From contig NZ_BCSR01000013.1 in assembly GCF_001570965.1 (NCBI RefSeq), forward strand, positions 1-60,155: 60,155 bases of DNA, given 5' to 3'. The translations under genes were made by a program, and so were the position numbers. Source of the DNA: Janibacter corallicola NBRC 107790 (GTDB lineage: Bacteria > Actinomycetota > Actinomycetes > Actinomycetales > Dermatophilaceae). Under the pieces are notes generated by a model. It ran no database searches. It was not told the origin of the DNA and saw only the letters and a list, made by a program, of their open reading frames with translations. The first letter of the stretch is position 1. Each line of letters opens with the position of its first letter. Below are positions 17,871 through 26,176 of the stretch, piece after piece.

Positions 17871-17944
17871 TGGACGTGAAGGGACTCGAACCCCTGACCT
17901 CTCGCGTGTGAAGCGAACGCTCTAACCAGCTGAGCTACACGTCC
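17871..17944 (-). tRNA. tRNA-Val(CAC)
   Basis: Read on the minus strand, the cloverleaf is complete: 7-bp acceptor stem GGACGTG/CACGTCC, D-arm with AGCTCAGCTGGTTAGAGC, anticodon loop TTCACAC (anticodon CAC), T-arm with GGTTCGAGTCC, and discriminator A. The CCA end is encoded at 17868-17870. It is a lone tRNA gene. It decodes GUG, a frequent Val codon in this DNA. Confidence 0.95.
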
Positions 17945-18046
17945 GTGGTGCTCCCCGCACCGGCGTCCCGGTCGGGCAACGGGATGAGAGTACCCGGTCC
18001 CCTCCCCCGGGGACGAATCGCCCCCGGGCGCGGTGGGTGCCGGGCT

Positions 18047-18631
18047 TCACGCGCGGTGCAGGCCAGGCACCATGAGCAGCAGGTCCTCGACCTGGTCGGG
18101 CGTCCAGCCGGGCACGCCGGTGAGCAGGAGTGCGACGTAGAAGCACAACCATCCGAAGGCCGCCGAGAGCATGAGCATCGGCGCCTTCGCCTTCCACGGC
18201 AGCGCCATCGCGTACTGCTCGAAGGCCTTCACCTCGGCCTTGACGAACTGGGTCACCCGGCGGGCCCAGATGAACTCCGTGCTCCACAGGAAGAGCCCGA
18301 CGAAGATGGTCGCCCAGCCGGGACCGACGAGCGGCACCATCGGGATGCCGACGATGATCAGCGCCAGGCCGAGCAGACCGATGACGACCCGGTAGAGCGG
18401 AGCCGCGACGGGATGGCATCGCACGGCGCGGCGCCACCGGACGGGGTCCTCGCTCGCGTCGATGCGCCCGTCGTCACCGAACCGCTCGCGCAGCTCGGCA
18501 CGCACGATCGCGTGGTGGTCCCGCCGCACGTCGCGGTAGGGCCGCCGGTTCCCCTCGCCGTCCCGGCCGCGGCCTGACCACGGTGGGGGCCCGCCCCCTT
18601 CGTCCACGTCCACCTGCTCGCCCACGACCAT
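18047..18631 (-). CDS. PGPGW family membrane protein (TIGR02611-like)
   Basis: This is a protein of about 194 residues with a charged cytosolic N-terminal half and two to four membrane segments. The signature VPLVGPGWATIFVGLFLWS matches the PGPGW transmembrane family, seen in actinobacterial proteins called TIGR02611. The function of the family is not known. The ATG at 18631 touches the purine-rich GAGGGG; a GTG two codons later is spaced better and is an alternative start. It lies 11 bases after the aminodeoxychorismate-lyase-like gene and is probably co-transcribed with it. Confidence 0.72.
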   Translation of the reverse strand: MVVGEQVDVDEGGGPPPWSGRGRDGEGNRRPYRDVRRDHHAIVRAELRERFGDDGRIDASEDPVRWRRAVRCHPVAAPLYRVVIGLLGLALIIVGIPMVPLVGPGWATIFVGLFLWSTEFIWARRVTQFVKAEVKAFEQYAMALPWKAKAPMLMLSAAFGWLCFYVALLLTGVPGWTPDQVEDLLLMVPGLHRA

Positions 18632-18642
18632 CCCCTCGTGGT

Positions 18643-19491
18643 TCACGGATTCATGTCCTGGACGGATCGCCGGGCGAAGGCCGCACGCACCCGCTCCGTC
18701 ACCGGCCCGGGCGCGGCGAGCTCCCGGTCGTCGATGCGGTGGATCGGGTGCACGTCGCGGGTGGTGCCGGTGAGGAAGGCCTCGTCGGCGCTCTCGAGAA
18801 CGCCCATCGGCAACGCCTCCTCGCGGACCTCGAGCCCGGCCTCCCTGGCCCACTCGATGGTCAGCTCACGAGTGATCCCCGCCAGGGGCCCGCTCTCCAG
18901 CGGTGGGGTCAGGACGATCCCGTCGACGACGACGAAGATGTTGCTCCCGGTCGCCTCGCACAGCTCGTCCCGGGTGTTGCCGAAGATGGCCTCGGTGGCC
19001 CCCTTCGCCTTGGCGGCGGCGAGCGCGATGACGTTGTCGGCGTAGGAGGTCGTCTTCAGACCGGCCGTCGCGGCGCGCTCGTTGCGCGTCCACGGGACGG
19101 TGGCCACCGCGACCGTCTCCGGGGGCGGGGGCACCTCCGTCGCGGCGACGATGTAGGTGAGCCCCTCCTGCAGCCGGTCCGACCCGAGCGGACCCGCCCC
19201 GCCGGTGACCGTGTAGCGCAGCCGACCGAAGGCGATCGTCTCCCCCGCCGCCAGGACGGCCTTGACACCCTCCTCGATACGGGCGTGGTCCGCCGGCTGC
19301 AGGCCGAGGCCGGCGAGGGTGCGGTCCAGCCGGGCGAGGTGGCGGTCCGCGGCGAAGACCTCGCCGCCGACGATCTTGCAGGTCTCGAAGGCCCCGTCAC
19401 CGACCGTGATCCCGTGGTCGAGTGCCGCCAGCGCCGGTTCGTCCCCCGCGACGAGCCGCCCGTCGACCCATACCCGCACGTCCTCGCTCAT
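18643..19491 (-). CDS. pabC: Aminotransferase class IV; probable 4-amino-4-deoxychorismate lyase
   Basis: This is a 282-residue PLP enzyme of fold type IV. The PLP-binding Lys lies in GLKTTSYADNVIAL (near residue 150). EATGSNIFVVVDG and LTGTTRDVHPI match the class IV pattern. Compared with branched-chain aminotransferases the protein is short, and GLKTTSYA is typical of actinobacterial PabC, which makes p-aminobenzoate and pyruvate for folate. D-amino acid transaminase is the main alternative. The ATG at 19491 is chosen because the 35 codons upstream are arginine-rich and show no homology-like features. It heads a two-gene minus-strand unit with the PGPGW protein. Confidence 0.75.
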   Translation of the reverse strand: MSEDVRVWVDGRLVAGDEPALAALDHGITVGDGAFETCKIVGGEVFAADRHLARLDRTLAGLGLQPADHARIEEGVKAVLAAGETIAFGRLRYTVTGGAGPLGSDRLQEGLTYIVAATEVPPPPETVAVATVPWTRNERAATAGLKTTSYADNVIALAAAKAKGATEAIFGNTRDELCEATGSNIFVVVDGIVLTPPLESGPLAGITRELTIEWAREAGLEVREEALPMGVLESADEAFLTGTTRDVHPIHRIDDRELAAPGPVTERVRAAFARRSVQDMNP

Positions 19492-19631
19492 GTCCCCACT
19501 CTTCCAGATCCCCGCCGTCTGCCGAAGTGGTACCCCTCGAGCGGCAATCCTCCGGCAACCTGCCAGCGCAGTCTGGCCCAGTTGACAGCCCGCCATTTAT
19601 CGTGAGGGCGCTATCGCTCCGGGGGAAGGAT

Positions 19632-19670
19632 GGTGAAGGGCCGTTCCTCGGCAGGGAACGGCCCTTCACC
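19632..19670. promoter_or_regulatory. Strong 16-bp hairpin in a divergent leader
   Basis: GGTGAAGGGCCGTTCC pairs perfectly with its complement after a 7-base loop (TCGGCAG). It lies between the divergent pabC-like and XRE genes, about 55 bases before the XRE ATG, so it cannot end either gene. It may act as an attenuator or structured leader for the XRE gene, or as an insulator. No U-tract follows. Confidence 0.55.
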
Positions 19671-19725
19671 GCACGATCAGGTGCGGTAGCACGTGTCAGG
19701 ACCCCTCGTGGGGCATCGTGGAGGT

Positions 19726-20580
19726 ATGAGCAAGTCATCGCGGGGGGCAGCGGTGCTCAGGGCTGCCCGTGCCGACGCGAAGCTCACCCAGGCCGAGCTC
19801 GGCCACCGCTCAGGGGTGAGCGTCCGCACGATCCGTGGTCTCGAGCGCGGGGAGATCCTGCGGCCCCAGATCGCCACGCTGCAGCAGCTCGCCCTGGGCC
19901 TCGACCTGGGTCCGCGGGCACAGACGGAGTTCATGCACGGCTGGGCCACCGAGGGACCGGCCAGCTTCGACGGGCTGCTCGTCGACCCGAGCATGAGCGA
20001 GATGGAGCAGATCGACTCCCTCACTCGCGCCGGTCTCGGGAACTACCGCGTCATCAGCCAGATCTGGCGGACCCATGTCTCCGCGGACCGGCGGCTGAGC
20101 CGCACCGCGTGCCACTCCAGCATCTGCGCCGTGGAAGACGGCCTGGACCGCGTCTTCAACGTGCAGGTCGGCGACCAGTCCTCCTCCGCGAAGGACCTGG
20201 AATTCACGCCCCTCCTCGGCTGCCATCTCATCAGCCGCCGGTTCTTCCCCGAGAGCGACGTCGTCGTCTTCGAGGTGGGGCTGCCCGAGGCGCTGCCGAA
20301 GGGGGCGAACCACGCCTATGCCTACGAGGTGTGCGACACCGGCCACGGTCGCCGGGGGCCCGGCTCCGACGGCTTCGTCTGGGGGCCGACGCACACCGCG
20401 CGCTCCATCGTCGTCTCGGTGGAGTTCGAGGTGTGCCCCGGCCGGATCACCCACGTGGAGAAGGCGCCCGGCGAGGACTTCCGCTTCCTCGAGGAGGCCC
20501 GCCTCGATGCCGAGAACCGCACCACACTCGTCCTCGAGGACGTCGGCCCGGGGGCGTTCGGTTTCAGCTGGGAGTGGTGA
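19726..20580 (+). CDS. XRE family regulator with a large C-terminal domain of unknown type
   Basis: This is a 284-residue protein. Residues about 8-65 form an XRE helix-turn-helix (LTQAELGHRSGVSVRTIRGL). The remaining roughly 210 residues carry no domain I recognise; they look beta-rich and contain aromatic, Cys and Asp/Glu residues (for example CHLISRRFFPESDVVVFEVG). A sensory or ligand-binding role is likely. The ATG at 19726 is immediately preceded by GGAGGT, rather close for a ribosome site; leaderless translation is possible. It converges on the PH-domain gene with no gap at all. Confidence 0.75.
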   Translation: MSKSSRGAAVLRAARADAKLTQAELGHRSGVSVRTIRGLERGEILRPQIATLQQLALGLDLGPRAQTEFMHGWATEGPASFDGLLVDPSMSEMEQIDSLTRAGLGNYRVISQIWRTHVSADRRLSRTACHSSICAVEDGLDRVFNVQVGDQSSSAKDLEFTPLLGCHLISRRFFPESDVVVFEVGLPEALPKGANHAYAYEVCDTGHGRRGPGSDGFVWGPTHTARSIVVSVEFEVCPGRITHVEKAPGEDFRFLEEARLDAENRTTLVLEDVGPGAFGFSWEW

Positions 20581-21111
20581 TCAGCGCCGCCGCGGCTCCA
20601 TGGGCGGGAACTCGCCGTCGTCGCTGCCGTCGTCGCCGCCGAAGAGCAGGTTCTGCAGCATCACCTGCACCTCCTCCACGTGCGGCACGTCGTACAGCTC
20701 CATCCCCGCCTTCTCGGTGGCATCGGAGACCACGAGGGTGCCGCAGCCGAGGATCCGGTCCAGGACCCCCTTCTCCATCGCCACGTCGTTGATCCGGTAG
20801 AGGGGGATGTCGCGGCCCTTCTTCGTCAGGAGTCCGTACCGGTGGCTGATCCGACGGTTGGTGAAGACGTAGTGGGTCGAGCTCCAGCGCCACACCGGAA
20901 GAACGGTCGCGAGCCAGACGAGGACCACGGCGAGGACGGCGACGACGAGCAGCGCCCACCGGCCCCACGAGGTGCCCTCACCGAAGGCCGCGACGCCGAT
21001 GAGGGCCACCACGGCGACGACGAGCACGATGATCGGGCCGACGAGGGCCTTCCAGTGCGTGCGCAGGTCGGCCTGGATCTCCTCGCCGTCGGCGAGCTGA
21101 CTGGGCTTCAT
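20581..21111 (-). CDS. Bacterial PH-domain membrane protein (bPH2/YdbS-like)
   Basis: This is a 176-residue protein with two adjacent N-terminal membrane helices (about 25-72) followed by a bacterial pleckstrin-homology domain (THYVFTNRRISHRYGLLTKK onward). The tail is acidic and then ends in PRRR. Such proteins are common in actinobacteria; their role is not settled. The stop codon at 20581 directly abuts the stop of the XRE gene at 20580, an extreme tail-to-tail packing with no room for a terminator. Confidence 0.82.
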   Translation of the reverse strand: MKPSQLADGEEIQADLRTHWKALVGPIIVLVVAVVALIGVAAFGEGTSWGRWALLVVAVLAVVLVWLATVLPVWRWSSTHYVFTNRRISHRYGLLTKKGRDIPLYRINDVAMEKGVLDRILGCGTLVVSDATEKAGMELYDVPHVEEVQVMLQNLLFGGDDGSDDGEFPPMEPRRR

Positions 21112-21175
21112 GGCCTCATCCCACCACGACGCGCAGGAGGCTGGCCACCGCTGGGGTGGAGAAGGCCGACCGCCG

Positions 21176-22090
21176 TCACTCGCCGCCTCTGCCGCGCGCG
21201 AGGTTCCGGCGAGCCGCGTCGAGCGAGCACGCGTGGCCGGCGATGCCCTGCCACGGGTCCGCCTTCTGCGACAGGCGCCGGAGGACGGACGTCATGTCGT
21301 ACCCGTCAGGCGCGACCTGCCCGACCTCGGACCAGTCGACGGGCGTCGCCACGGGGGCTCCCGGACGGGCCCGGACCCCGTAGGCCGGGATCGCGTTCTG
21401 GCCGTATGCGTTGCGCAGGTAGTCCAGGAACACCCGGTCGCCACGCTCGTCCTTGCGCTGCTTCGTCGTCATGAGATCCGGGTCCTCATCGGCCAGTGTC
21501 TCCGCAAGCGATCTCGCGAACTCCCGGACGGTGTCGAAGTCCTCGCCACGGTCGAGTTGGACGTGTACGTGGTAGCCCCGTGACCCCGTGGTCTTGACGA
21601 AGGGGGTCAGGCCCAGGTTCTCGAGCCGGTTCCCCACCGCCCGGGTCGCAGCACGCAGTCGCCGCAGGTCCTCCACCGACGGGTCCAGGTCGATGATCAG
21701 CTGGTCCGGATGGTCGAGGTCGTCCTCCCGCGAGAGCCAGACGTGCGGTTCCACGCACGCCTGGTCGGCGAGGTAGGCCAGCGTCGCCTCCTCGTTGCAC
21801 ACGACGTGTCGTTGGCTCCCCTCCCGCGTCTGCACCTGCACCCGATCGATCCAGTCCGGGAAGTGTTCCGGGGCCTTCTTCTCGAAGAAGCCCCCTTCGC
21901 CGATCCCGTCGGGGAAGCGCCGCATGGCCACCGGTCTGCCCCGGACGTGCGGGAGCATCGTCTCGCCGACGGCGATGGAGTAGTCGACCAGATCCGCCTT
22001 GGTCAGGCCGTCCGCGGGGAAGAGGACCTTCTCCGGCCTCGAGACCTCGACGGTGCGCCCGCCCACCCGGCGTCCGAGACGGCTGCTCAT
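21176..22090 (-). CDS. ligD: LigD-type primase-polymerase domain protein
   Basis: This is a 304-residue stand-alone LigD polymerase domain of the archaeo-eukaryotic primase superfamily. The metal-binding IIDLDPS motif (near residue 132), KTTGSRGYHVHV (near 165, catalytic His) and VFLDYLRNAYGQ (near 218) are intact. In bacterial end joining this domain fills gaps and adds nucleotides at broken ends together with Ku. It is the last gene of a three-gene operon and overlaps the ligase gene by 4 bases. In many bacteria these activities are one LigD polypeptide; here they are separate. No Ku gene is in the window. Confidence 0.88.
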   Translation of the reverse strand: MSSRLGRRVGGRTVEVSRPEKVLFPADGLTKADLVDYSIAVGETMLPHVRGRPVAMRRFPDGIGEGGFFEKKAPEHFPDWIDRVQVQTREGSQRHVVCNEEATLAYLADQACVEPHVWLSREDDLDHPDQLIIDLDPSVEDLRRLRAATRAVGNRLENLGLTPFVKTTGSRGYHVHVQLDRGEDFDTVREFARSLAETLADEDPDLMTTKQRKDERGDRVFLDYLRNAYGQNAIPAYGVRARPGAPVATPVDWSEVGQVAPDGYDMTSVLRRLSQKADPWQGIAGHACSLDAARRNLARGRGGE

Positions 22091-23091
22091 GTCTGCTCCC
22101 GCACGACGTCACGTGCGTCCTTGTCCCGTCGCAGCCCCTGGTAGCGCGGATGGCGCAGGCGGCCTGCCTCGGTCCACTCGGTGAACCCGATCTGGGCGAC
22201 GGTCCGGGGCCGGACCCAGTGCACGCCGCGACGCGGCACGTCCTGGGCATCGGTGAACGGGGAGGCGTCGGTGGAGATACGGCTCAACTCGTCGTGCAGC
22301 TGTGCGAGCACCTTCGCGGTGAACCCGGTTCCCACCTTGCAGGCATAGCGCAGGCCGCCGTGGTCGTGGTACCCGACGAGCAGCGCGCCCAGACCGTGCC
22401 GGCTCCCCTGCGGCTCCGTGTATCCACCGATCACCAGCTCCTGGTCGCGTACGCACTTGAACTTCAGCCAGTCCGTCGAACGGCCGTGGTGATAGGAGCC
22501 GTCACCACGCTTGGCGATGGCTCCCTCCCAGCCCTTGCGACAGGCCTCCCGGTACATCGCCTCCCCGTGCTCGACCCGGTGGACCGAGAATCGGAGCGGG
22601 TCGGTGAAGCGAAGGGTGTGCCGCAACACGTTCTTTCGGGTGCGCAGGCCCAGACCGGTGAGGTCGTACCCGTCACGGTGCAGCAGGTCGAACACGTAGT
22701 AGAAGACCTCGATCCCGCTGGCTCGGGCCCGTTTCGGGTCGCTGAGCTGGAGTCGGCCCTGCAGCCGGGCGAAACTGGTCTGCCGCCCCTCGAAGGCGAC
22801 CACCTCGCCGTCGAGGACGACGTCCGCCACGTCCTGAGCCGCCAGCGCGTCCACGAGCTCCGGATACGTGTCCGAGACGTCCTTGCGGTTGCGGGTCAGG
22901 AAGCGGACCGAGTCGCCGTCGCGGAAGGCAAGGCAGCGCTCGCCGTCGAGCTTGCGCTCGTAGAGCCACGCGGGGTCGGAGAAGTGGTCATGGGTCAGCG
23001 TGGCGAGAGTGGGCTGGACCCAACTCGGGTGGGACCGGGGGCGCACGTGCTCGAGGTCCTCGGTCGACAGCAGCTCCGACAGGTCCGTCAT
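22087..23091 (-). CDS. ligD: ATP-dependent DNA ligase, LigD ligase-domain type
   Basis: This is a 334-residue ATP-dependent ligase. Motif I is ERKLDGERC with the nucleotide-accepting Lys near residue 47. DGEVVAFEG (motif III), EGAIAKR (motif IV) and WLKFKC (motif V) follow, then an OB-fold with YTEPQGSRHGLGALLVGY. It seals nicks and joins double-strand breaks. Its ATG lies in an ATGA overlap with the broken phosphoesterase gene upstream, and its stop overlaps the polymerase start, so all three were once translated together. The ligase itself looks intact. Confidence 0.88.
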   Translation of the reverse strand: MTDLSELLSTEDLEHVRPRSHPSWVQPTLATLTHDHFSDPAWLYERKLDGERCLAFRDGDSVRFLTRNRKDVSDTYPELVDALAAQDVADVVLDGEVVAFEGRQTSFARLQGRLQLSDPKRARASGIEVFYYVFDLLHRDGYDLTGLGLRTRKNVLRHTLRFTDPLRFSVHRVEHGEAMYREACRKGWEGAIAKRGDGSYHHGRSTDWLKFKCVRDQELVIGGYTEPQGSRHGLGALLVGYHDHGGLRYACKVGTGFTAKVLAQLHDELSRISTDASPFTDAQDVPRRGVHWVRPRTVAQIGFTEWTEAGRLRHPRYQGLRRDKDARDVVREQT

Positions 23092-23563
23092 GCTTGGCCT
23101 TCCCGCGCCACCTCGTCGAGGCCACGTCCGGACGTCACCGACAGCTGCTCGGTGCTGACGGGATTGCGGCGCGCGTCCGCCTCGTGATCACGCTGCTTGA
23201 CCAGCAGCCACCGCTCGCCCCGGCCGACCCTGGTGAGGGCATACCCGCCGGTGAGCTTCTCGCCCTCCAGCCACACGGTCACGTGGCCCTGCTCCACCGC
23301 GTCCGCCACCGGGACCTCGTGTCCGTCCTTCTCGGTGAGGTTCCGGTAGCTGCCCGTGTCCCACACGATCACGCTGCCGGCCCCGTACTCACCCTGCGGG
23401 ATGGTGCCCTCGAAGTCGCCGTAGTCCAAGGGGTGGTCCTCGGTCGGCACCGCACGACGAACACGGGTGCCCTGCCGGGTCGACCGGTCGTCTCCCGTGG
23501 TTCCGGTGTCTCCCGGAAGTCACGCTTGCGCCGGTACTCCCGCAGCGGACGCTCTTCGCTCAT
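23088..23563 (-). pseudogene. ligD: LigD 3'-phosphoesterase domain gene, internally deleted and frameshifted
   Basis: The N-terminal part (MSEERPLREYRRKRDF...APVFVV, start 23563) and the C-terminal part (VPTEDHPLDYGDFEGTIPQG onward) of a LigD phosphoesterase are both present but in different frames. They meet near 23451-23456. Comparing with the family, about 37 residues are missing at the junction. These include the QRH...HYDFRLE segment that carries the catalytic His and Asp residues. So the loss is a deletion of roughly 110 bases that also shifts the frame, not a simple one-base error. Downstream translation may restart internally, since VPTEDHP begins with GTG. The first gene of the operon is therefore probably inactive. 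Confidence 0.8.
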
Positions 23564-23747
23564 CAGCTCACGCCTCAGCTTCCAGTTGGCTTCTCCGGTC
23601 TCCTCTCGTCGGTACCCGTCCGTCGGCACTTCAACCGGCACCCGTCCGCACCTGCAGCAGGCGTCGACGGCGCATGACCGCAGGGGCGGCGGGTACCACG
23701 GCAGCGCGTTGCGGGAGGTGGCGCACGAAACCATGGGAGGTGCTCTG

Positions 23748-24863
23748 GTGCGACCCACGAAGGGGGGACGGCGGACCCTGGTCCTCAACGCCGGGTCGTC
23801 GAGCCTGAAGGTCTCGCTCGTCGACCCCGACGACACCATCGTCCAGGCGGAGACGATCGAGGACTGGGACGGCGACTACGCGGGCCTGGACCTGCCGGAC
23901 TGGGACCACGACGTCATCGGTCACCGGGTCGTCCACGGGGGCTCCCGCTTCACCGGCCCGGCGTGGATCGACGACCGCGTCCGGGCCGACCTGGCCGAGC
24001 TGGCGCCCTTCGCCCCGCTGCACCAGCCCCGCTCGTGCGCCGGTATCGACGCAGCGGCCAGGGCCTACCCCGACAGCCCCGCCTTCGCGGCATTCGACAC
24101 CTCCTTCCACGCCGGCCTCCCGGCGGTCAGCAGGATCTATGCGGTGCCGCAGGAGTGGCCGGTGCGACGGTACGGCGCGCACGGGCTCTCGCACGCGTAC
24201 ACGGCCCGCCGTGCCGCCGAGTTGCTCGACCGCGACCCCAGGGGCCTCCGGGTGGTCACCTGCCATCTGGGATCCGGCGCCTCGCTGTGCTCGGTCGACG
24301 GAGGGCGCAGCATCGACACGACGATGGGCCTGACCCCACTGGAGGGGCTGGTCATGTCCTCCCGGTCCGGGACGGTGGACCCGGGCATGATCCTCTGGTT
24401 GCAGCGCCACCACGGCATGGGGGCCGCGGAGGTCCAGGAGGCGTTGGAGCAGGAGTCCGGCCTGCTGGCACTGGCCGGCACCGGAGACATGGAGACGGTG
24501 GTCCGCGCCGCCGAGGCCGCCGACGAGCAGGCCACGTTCGCCCTGGATGTCTACGTCCACCGTCTCGCCAAGGAGGCCGTCGGCATGATGGCCGCGACGC
24601 GTGGAACCGACGCGATCGTGTTCACCGGCGGGGTCGGTGAGCACTCGCCGCTGGTGCGTTCACGGGTCGCACGGGCCCTCTCGTGGGTGGGGGTCCACAT
24701 CGACGAGGACCGCAACGACCGGTGCAGGGGCGATGGGGTGCTCAGCGCCCACCCGGGTGACGTCGGGGCCCTCGTCGTCAGCACGCACGAGGACGTCGAG
24801 GTGGCCCGGCACGGCCGTGCCCTCGAGGGGACGAGCCGTGAAGGCGGCGGGGCGGCCCGATGA
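23748..24863 (+). CDS. ackA: Acetate kinase
   Basis: This is a 371-residue enzyme that makes acetate and ATP from acetyl phosphate and ADP. The start region TLVLNAGSSSLKVSLV carries the conserved Asn and Ser/Lys. GHRVVHGG (near residue 60), FDTSFHAGLP, GAHGLSHAY, CHLGSGASLCSVDGG and FTGGVGEHS all match the ASKHA-fold acetate kinase pattern. It is somewhat shorter than the usual 390-400 residues. I prefer the GTG at 23748 because GGAGGT ends 6 bases before it; the ATG at 23733 is an alternative. No pta is nearby. Phosphoketolase 1.7 kb downstream would supply acetyl phosphate. Confidence 0.88.
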   Translation: MRPTKGGRRTLVLNAGSSSLKVSLVDPDDTIVQAETIEDWDGDYAGLDLPDWDHDVIGHRVVHGGSRFTGPAWIDDRVRADLAELAPFAPLHQPRSCAGIDAAARAYPDSPAFAAFDTSFHAGLPAVSRIYAVPQEWPVRRYGAHGLSHAYTARRAAELLDRDPRGLRVVTCHLGSGASLCSVDGGRSIDTTMGLTPLEGLVMSSRSGTVDPGMILWLQRHHGMGAAEVQEALEQESGLLALAGTGDMETVVRAAEAADEQATFALDVYVHRLAKEAVGMMAATRGTDAIVFTGGVGEHSPLVRSRVARALSWVGVHIDEDRNDRCRGDGVLSAHPGDVGALVVSTHEDVEVARHGRALEGTSREGGGAAR

Positions 24864-25084
24864 TCCACGACGGGGTGGGCGGGCTCTCCGCCGACGAAGG
24901 CGAGCCGTGCAGCCGCCTCGACGACGGCTGCTTCCCCGGCGGGACGGACGACCTGCAGGCGCGCCTGGTGCGGGAGCACGCGCCGGTCCGGCTGCTCCGA
25001 CTGCTCTCCCACCTGCCCCACGACGGCCGCTACGACGACCTGGAGTCACTCATCACGGCACTGCACGACGATCGGCGGCGGTGA
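24860..25084 (+). CDS. Small acidic protein coupled to acetate kinase
   Basis: This is a 74-residue protein whose ATG overlaps the acetate kinase stop (ATGA), so it is probably co-translated. The sequence is rich in Asp and Glu, with a helical, basic C-terminal half (VRLLRLLSHLPHDGRYDDL). It carries no domain I recognise. A role as a partner or regulator of acetate kinase or phosphoketolase is possible from position alone. Its stop lies inside the 5' arm of a strong terminator hairpin. Confidence 0.6.
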   Translation: MIHDGVGGLSADEGEPCSRLDDGCFPGGTDDLQARLVREHAPVRLLRLLSHLPHDGRYDDLESLITALHDDRRR

Positions 25085-25113
25085 GGCCTGCGTGCGCCAC
25101 CGCCGCCGATCGT
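25068..25113. terminator. 16-bp bidirectional terminator hairpin
   Basis: ACGATCGGCGGCGGTG (25068-25083) pairs perfectly with 25098-25113 across a 14-base loop. It sits at the junction of two convergent units, the acetate kinase operon (+) and the sigma factor gene (-), and its left arm includes the last codons of the 74-residue gene. Confidence 0.75.
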
Positions 25114-25123
25114 GCCCGGCCGT

Positions 25124-25945
25124 TCAGCCTCGGGGGCTCCCGCTGCCCGCGGTCGCGTCCTCGCCCTCGATCCTCGTGCGCAGGCGCGCGTACACCGAGG
25201 TCAGGATCCGCGAGACCTGCATCTGGCTGACCCCGATCCGCTCACCGATCTCGCGCTGGGTGAGGTCCTTGACGAAGCGCAGACGCAGCACCCGCTGCTC
25301 CCGGGTGTCCAGCGTTCCCATCGCCTCCCGCAGCGAGACCAGCGTGACGGTCTTGTCATTCGGGTCCTCTTCCTCCGCGGCGATCGTCTCGATCAGCGGC
25401 TGCTCGGAGGACTCCCGGGCAGGGGTGTCGAGGGAGCTGGAGCGGTACTGGTCCCCGACGAGCCCGGCAGTACGCACCTGCTCGACCGAGAGGTCCATCT
25501 CTGCTGCCACCTCGGCCTCGGTGGGCTTCCGTTGGTTTTCCTGCTCCATCCGGGCCGCCGTGTCGCGCACGTCGTGGTGCAGCTCCTGCAGGCCACGGGG
25601 CGGGCGGACGGCCCACCCGTGGTCACGGAAGTACCGCTTCAGCTCGCCGATGATGGTGGGCGCGGCGAAGGCACTGAAGCCGTGCCCTCGATCGGGACGG
25701 TACCGTCGGGCCGCCTGGACGAGCCCGAGCATCGCCACCTGGACGAGGTCGTCGCGCTCGATGCCTCGTCCCCCGAAGCGCCTCGCGAGTCCGATCGCGA
25801 GCCCGCGGTTGGCGATCACGACCTCCTCGCGGATGCGCGCCGCGCGGGTGGGGTCGGTCTCTTGGCAGGCCCGCCCGAGCTCGAGCGCGGCGTGACGATC
25901 GCGCTCACGGTGGTCGCTGGTCTGATCACGGACGACACTGGTCAT
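25124..25945 (-). CDS. Alternative RNA polymerase sigma factor, SigB/SigF type
   Basis: This is a 273-residue sigma-70 family factor lacking region 1.1. Region 2 is clear (RDDLVQVAMLGLVQAARRY, then FSAFAAPTIIGELKRYFRDH), followed by region 3 and region 4 (LTQREIGERIGVSQMQVSRI). The pattern IGELKRYFRDHGW is typical of SigB/SigF/SigG general stress and sporulation-type factors. Such factors are usually held by an anti-sigma factor, but no anti-sigma gene is adjacent, so control may be transcriptional or distant. It lies in the middle of a stress-like gene block and may direct its neighbours. Confidence 0.88.
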   Translation of the reverse strand: MTSVVRDQTSDHRERDRHAALELGRACQETDPTRAARIREEVVIANRGLAIGLARRFGGRGIERDDLVQVAMLGLVQAARRYRPDRGHGFSAFAAPTIIGELKRYFRDHGWAVRPPRGLQELHHDVRDTAARMEQENQRKPTEAEVAAEMDLSVEQVRTAGLVGDQYRSSSLDTPARESSEQPLIETIAAEEEDPNDKTVTLVSLREAMGTLDTREQRVLRLRFVKDLTQREIGERIGVSQMQVSRILTSVYARLRTRIEGEDATAGSGSPRG

Positions 25946-26176
25946 GGATACTCCTCGTACGAGGTTCCAATATCAGCCGCGGTCTCGAGCCGACGTCGTG
26001 GTGACCACCGAACCACCTCTCACGCTCCCTCGCAACCATCGGTGATCGTTCAACGTGATCCGTGCCTCGGGCGCACGCACGATTCCGGGACCACGCTCCC
26101 GGGTAACTGTCCAGTAATGTCTGGAACTCTTCCGCCACACGATGCATCAACACCCGCTCTGGGAGGTAGATGCGCA
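25946..26176. promoter_or_regulatory. Divergent control region between sigma factor and PRC-barrel genes
   Basis: This 231-bp gap has lower GC content than the flanks. CCTCGTACGAGG (25953-25964) is a 12-bp palindrome covering the ribosome site (GAGGAG) of the sigma factor gene. CCGGGA-CCACGC-TCCCGG (26085-26102) is an inverted repeat in the PRC-barrel promoter side. I could not find a convincing SigB-type promoter pair (GTTT and GGGTAT at the right spacing). Confidence 0.4.

Noticed and set aside
25946-26176. A SigB/SigF-type promoter or DosR box for the PRC-barrel and phosphoketolase genes
   Set aside because: I found dyads but no convincing GTTT-spacer-GGGTAT pair and no match to the DosR 20-mer.
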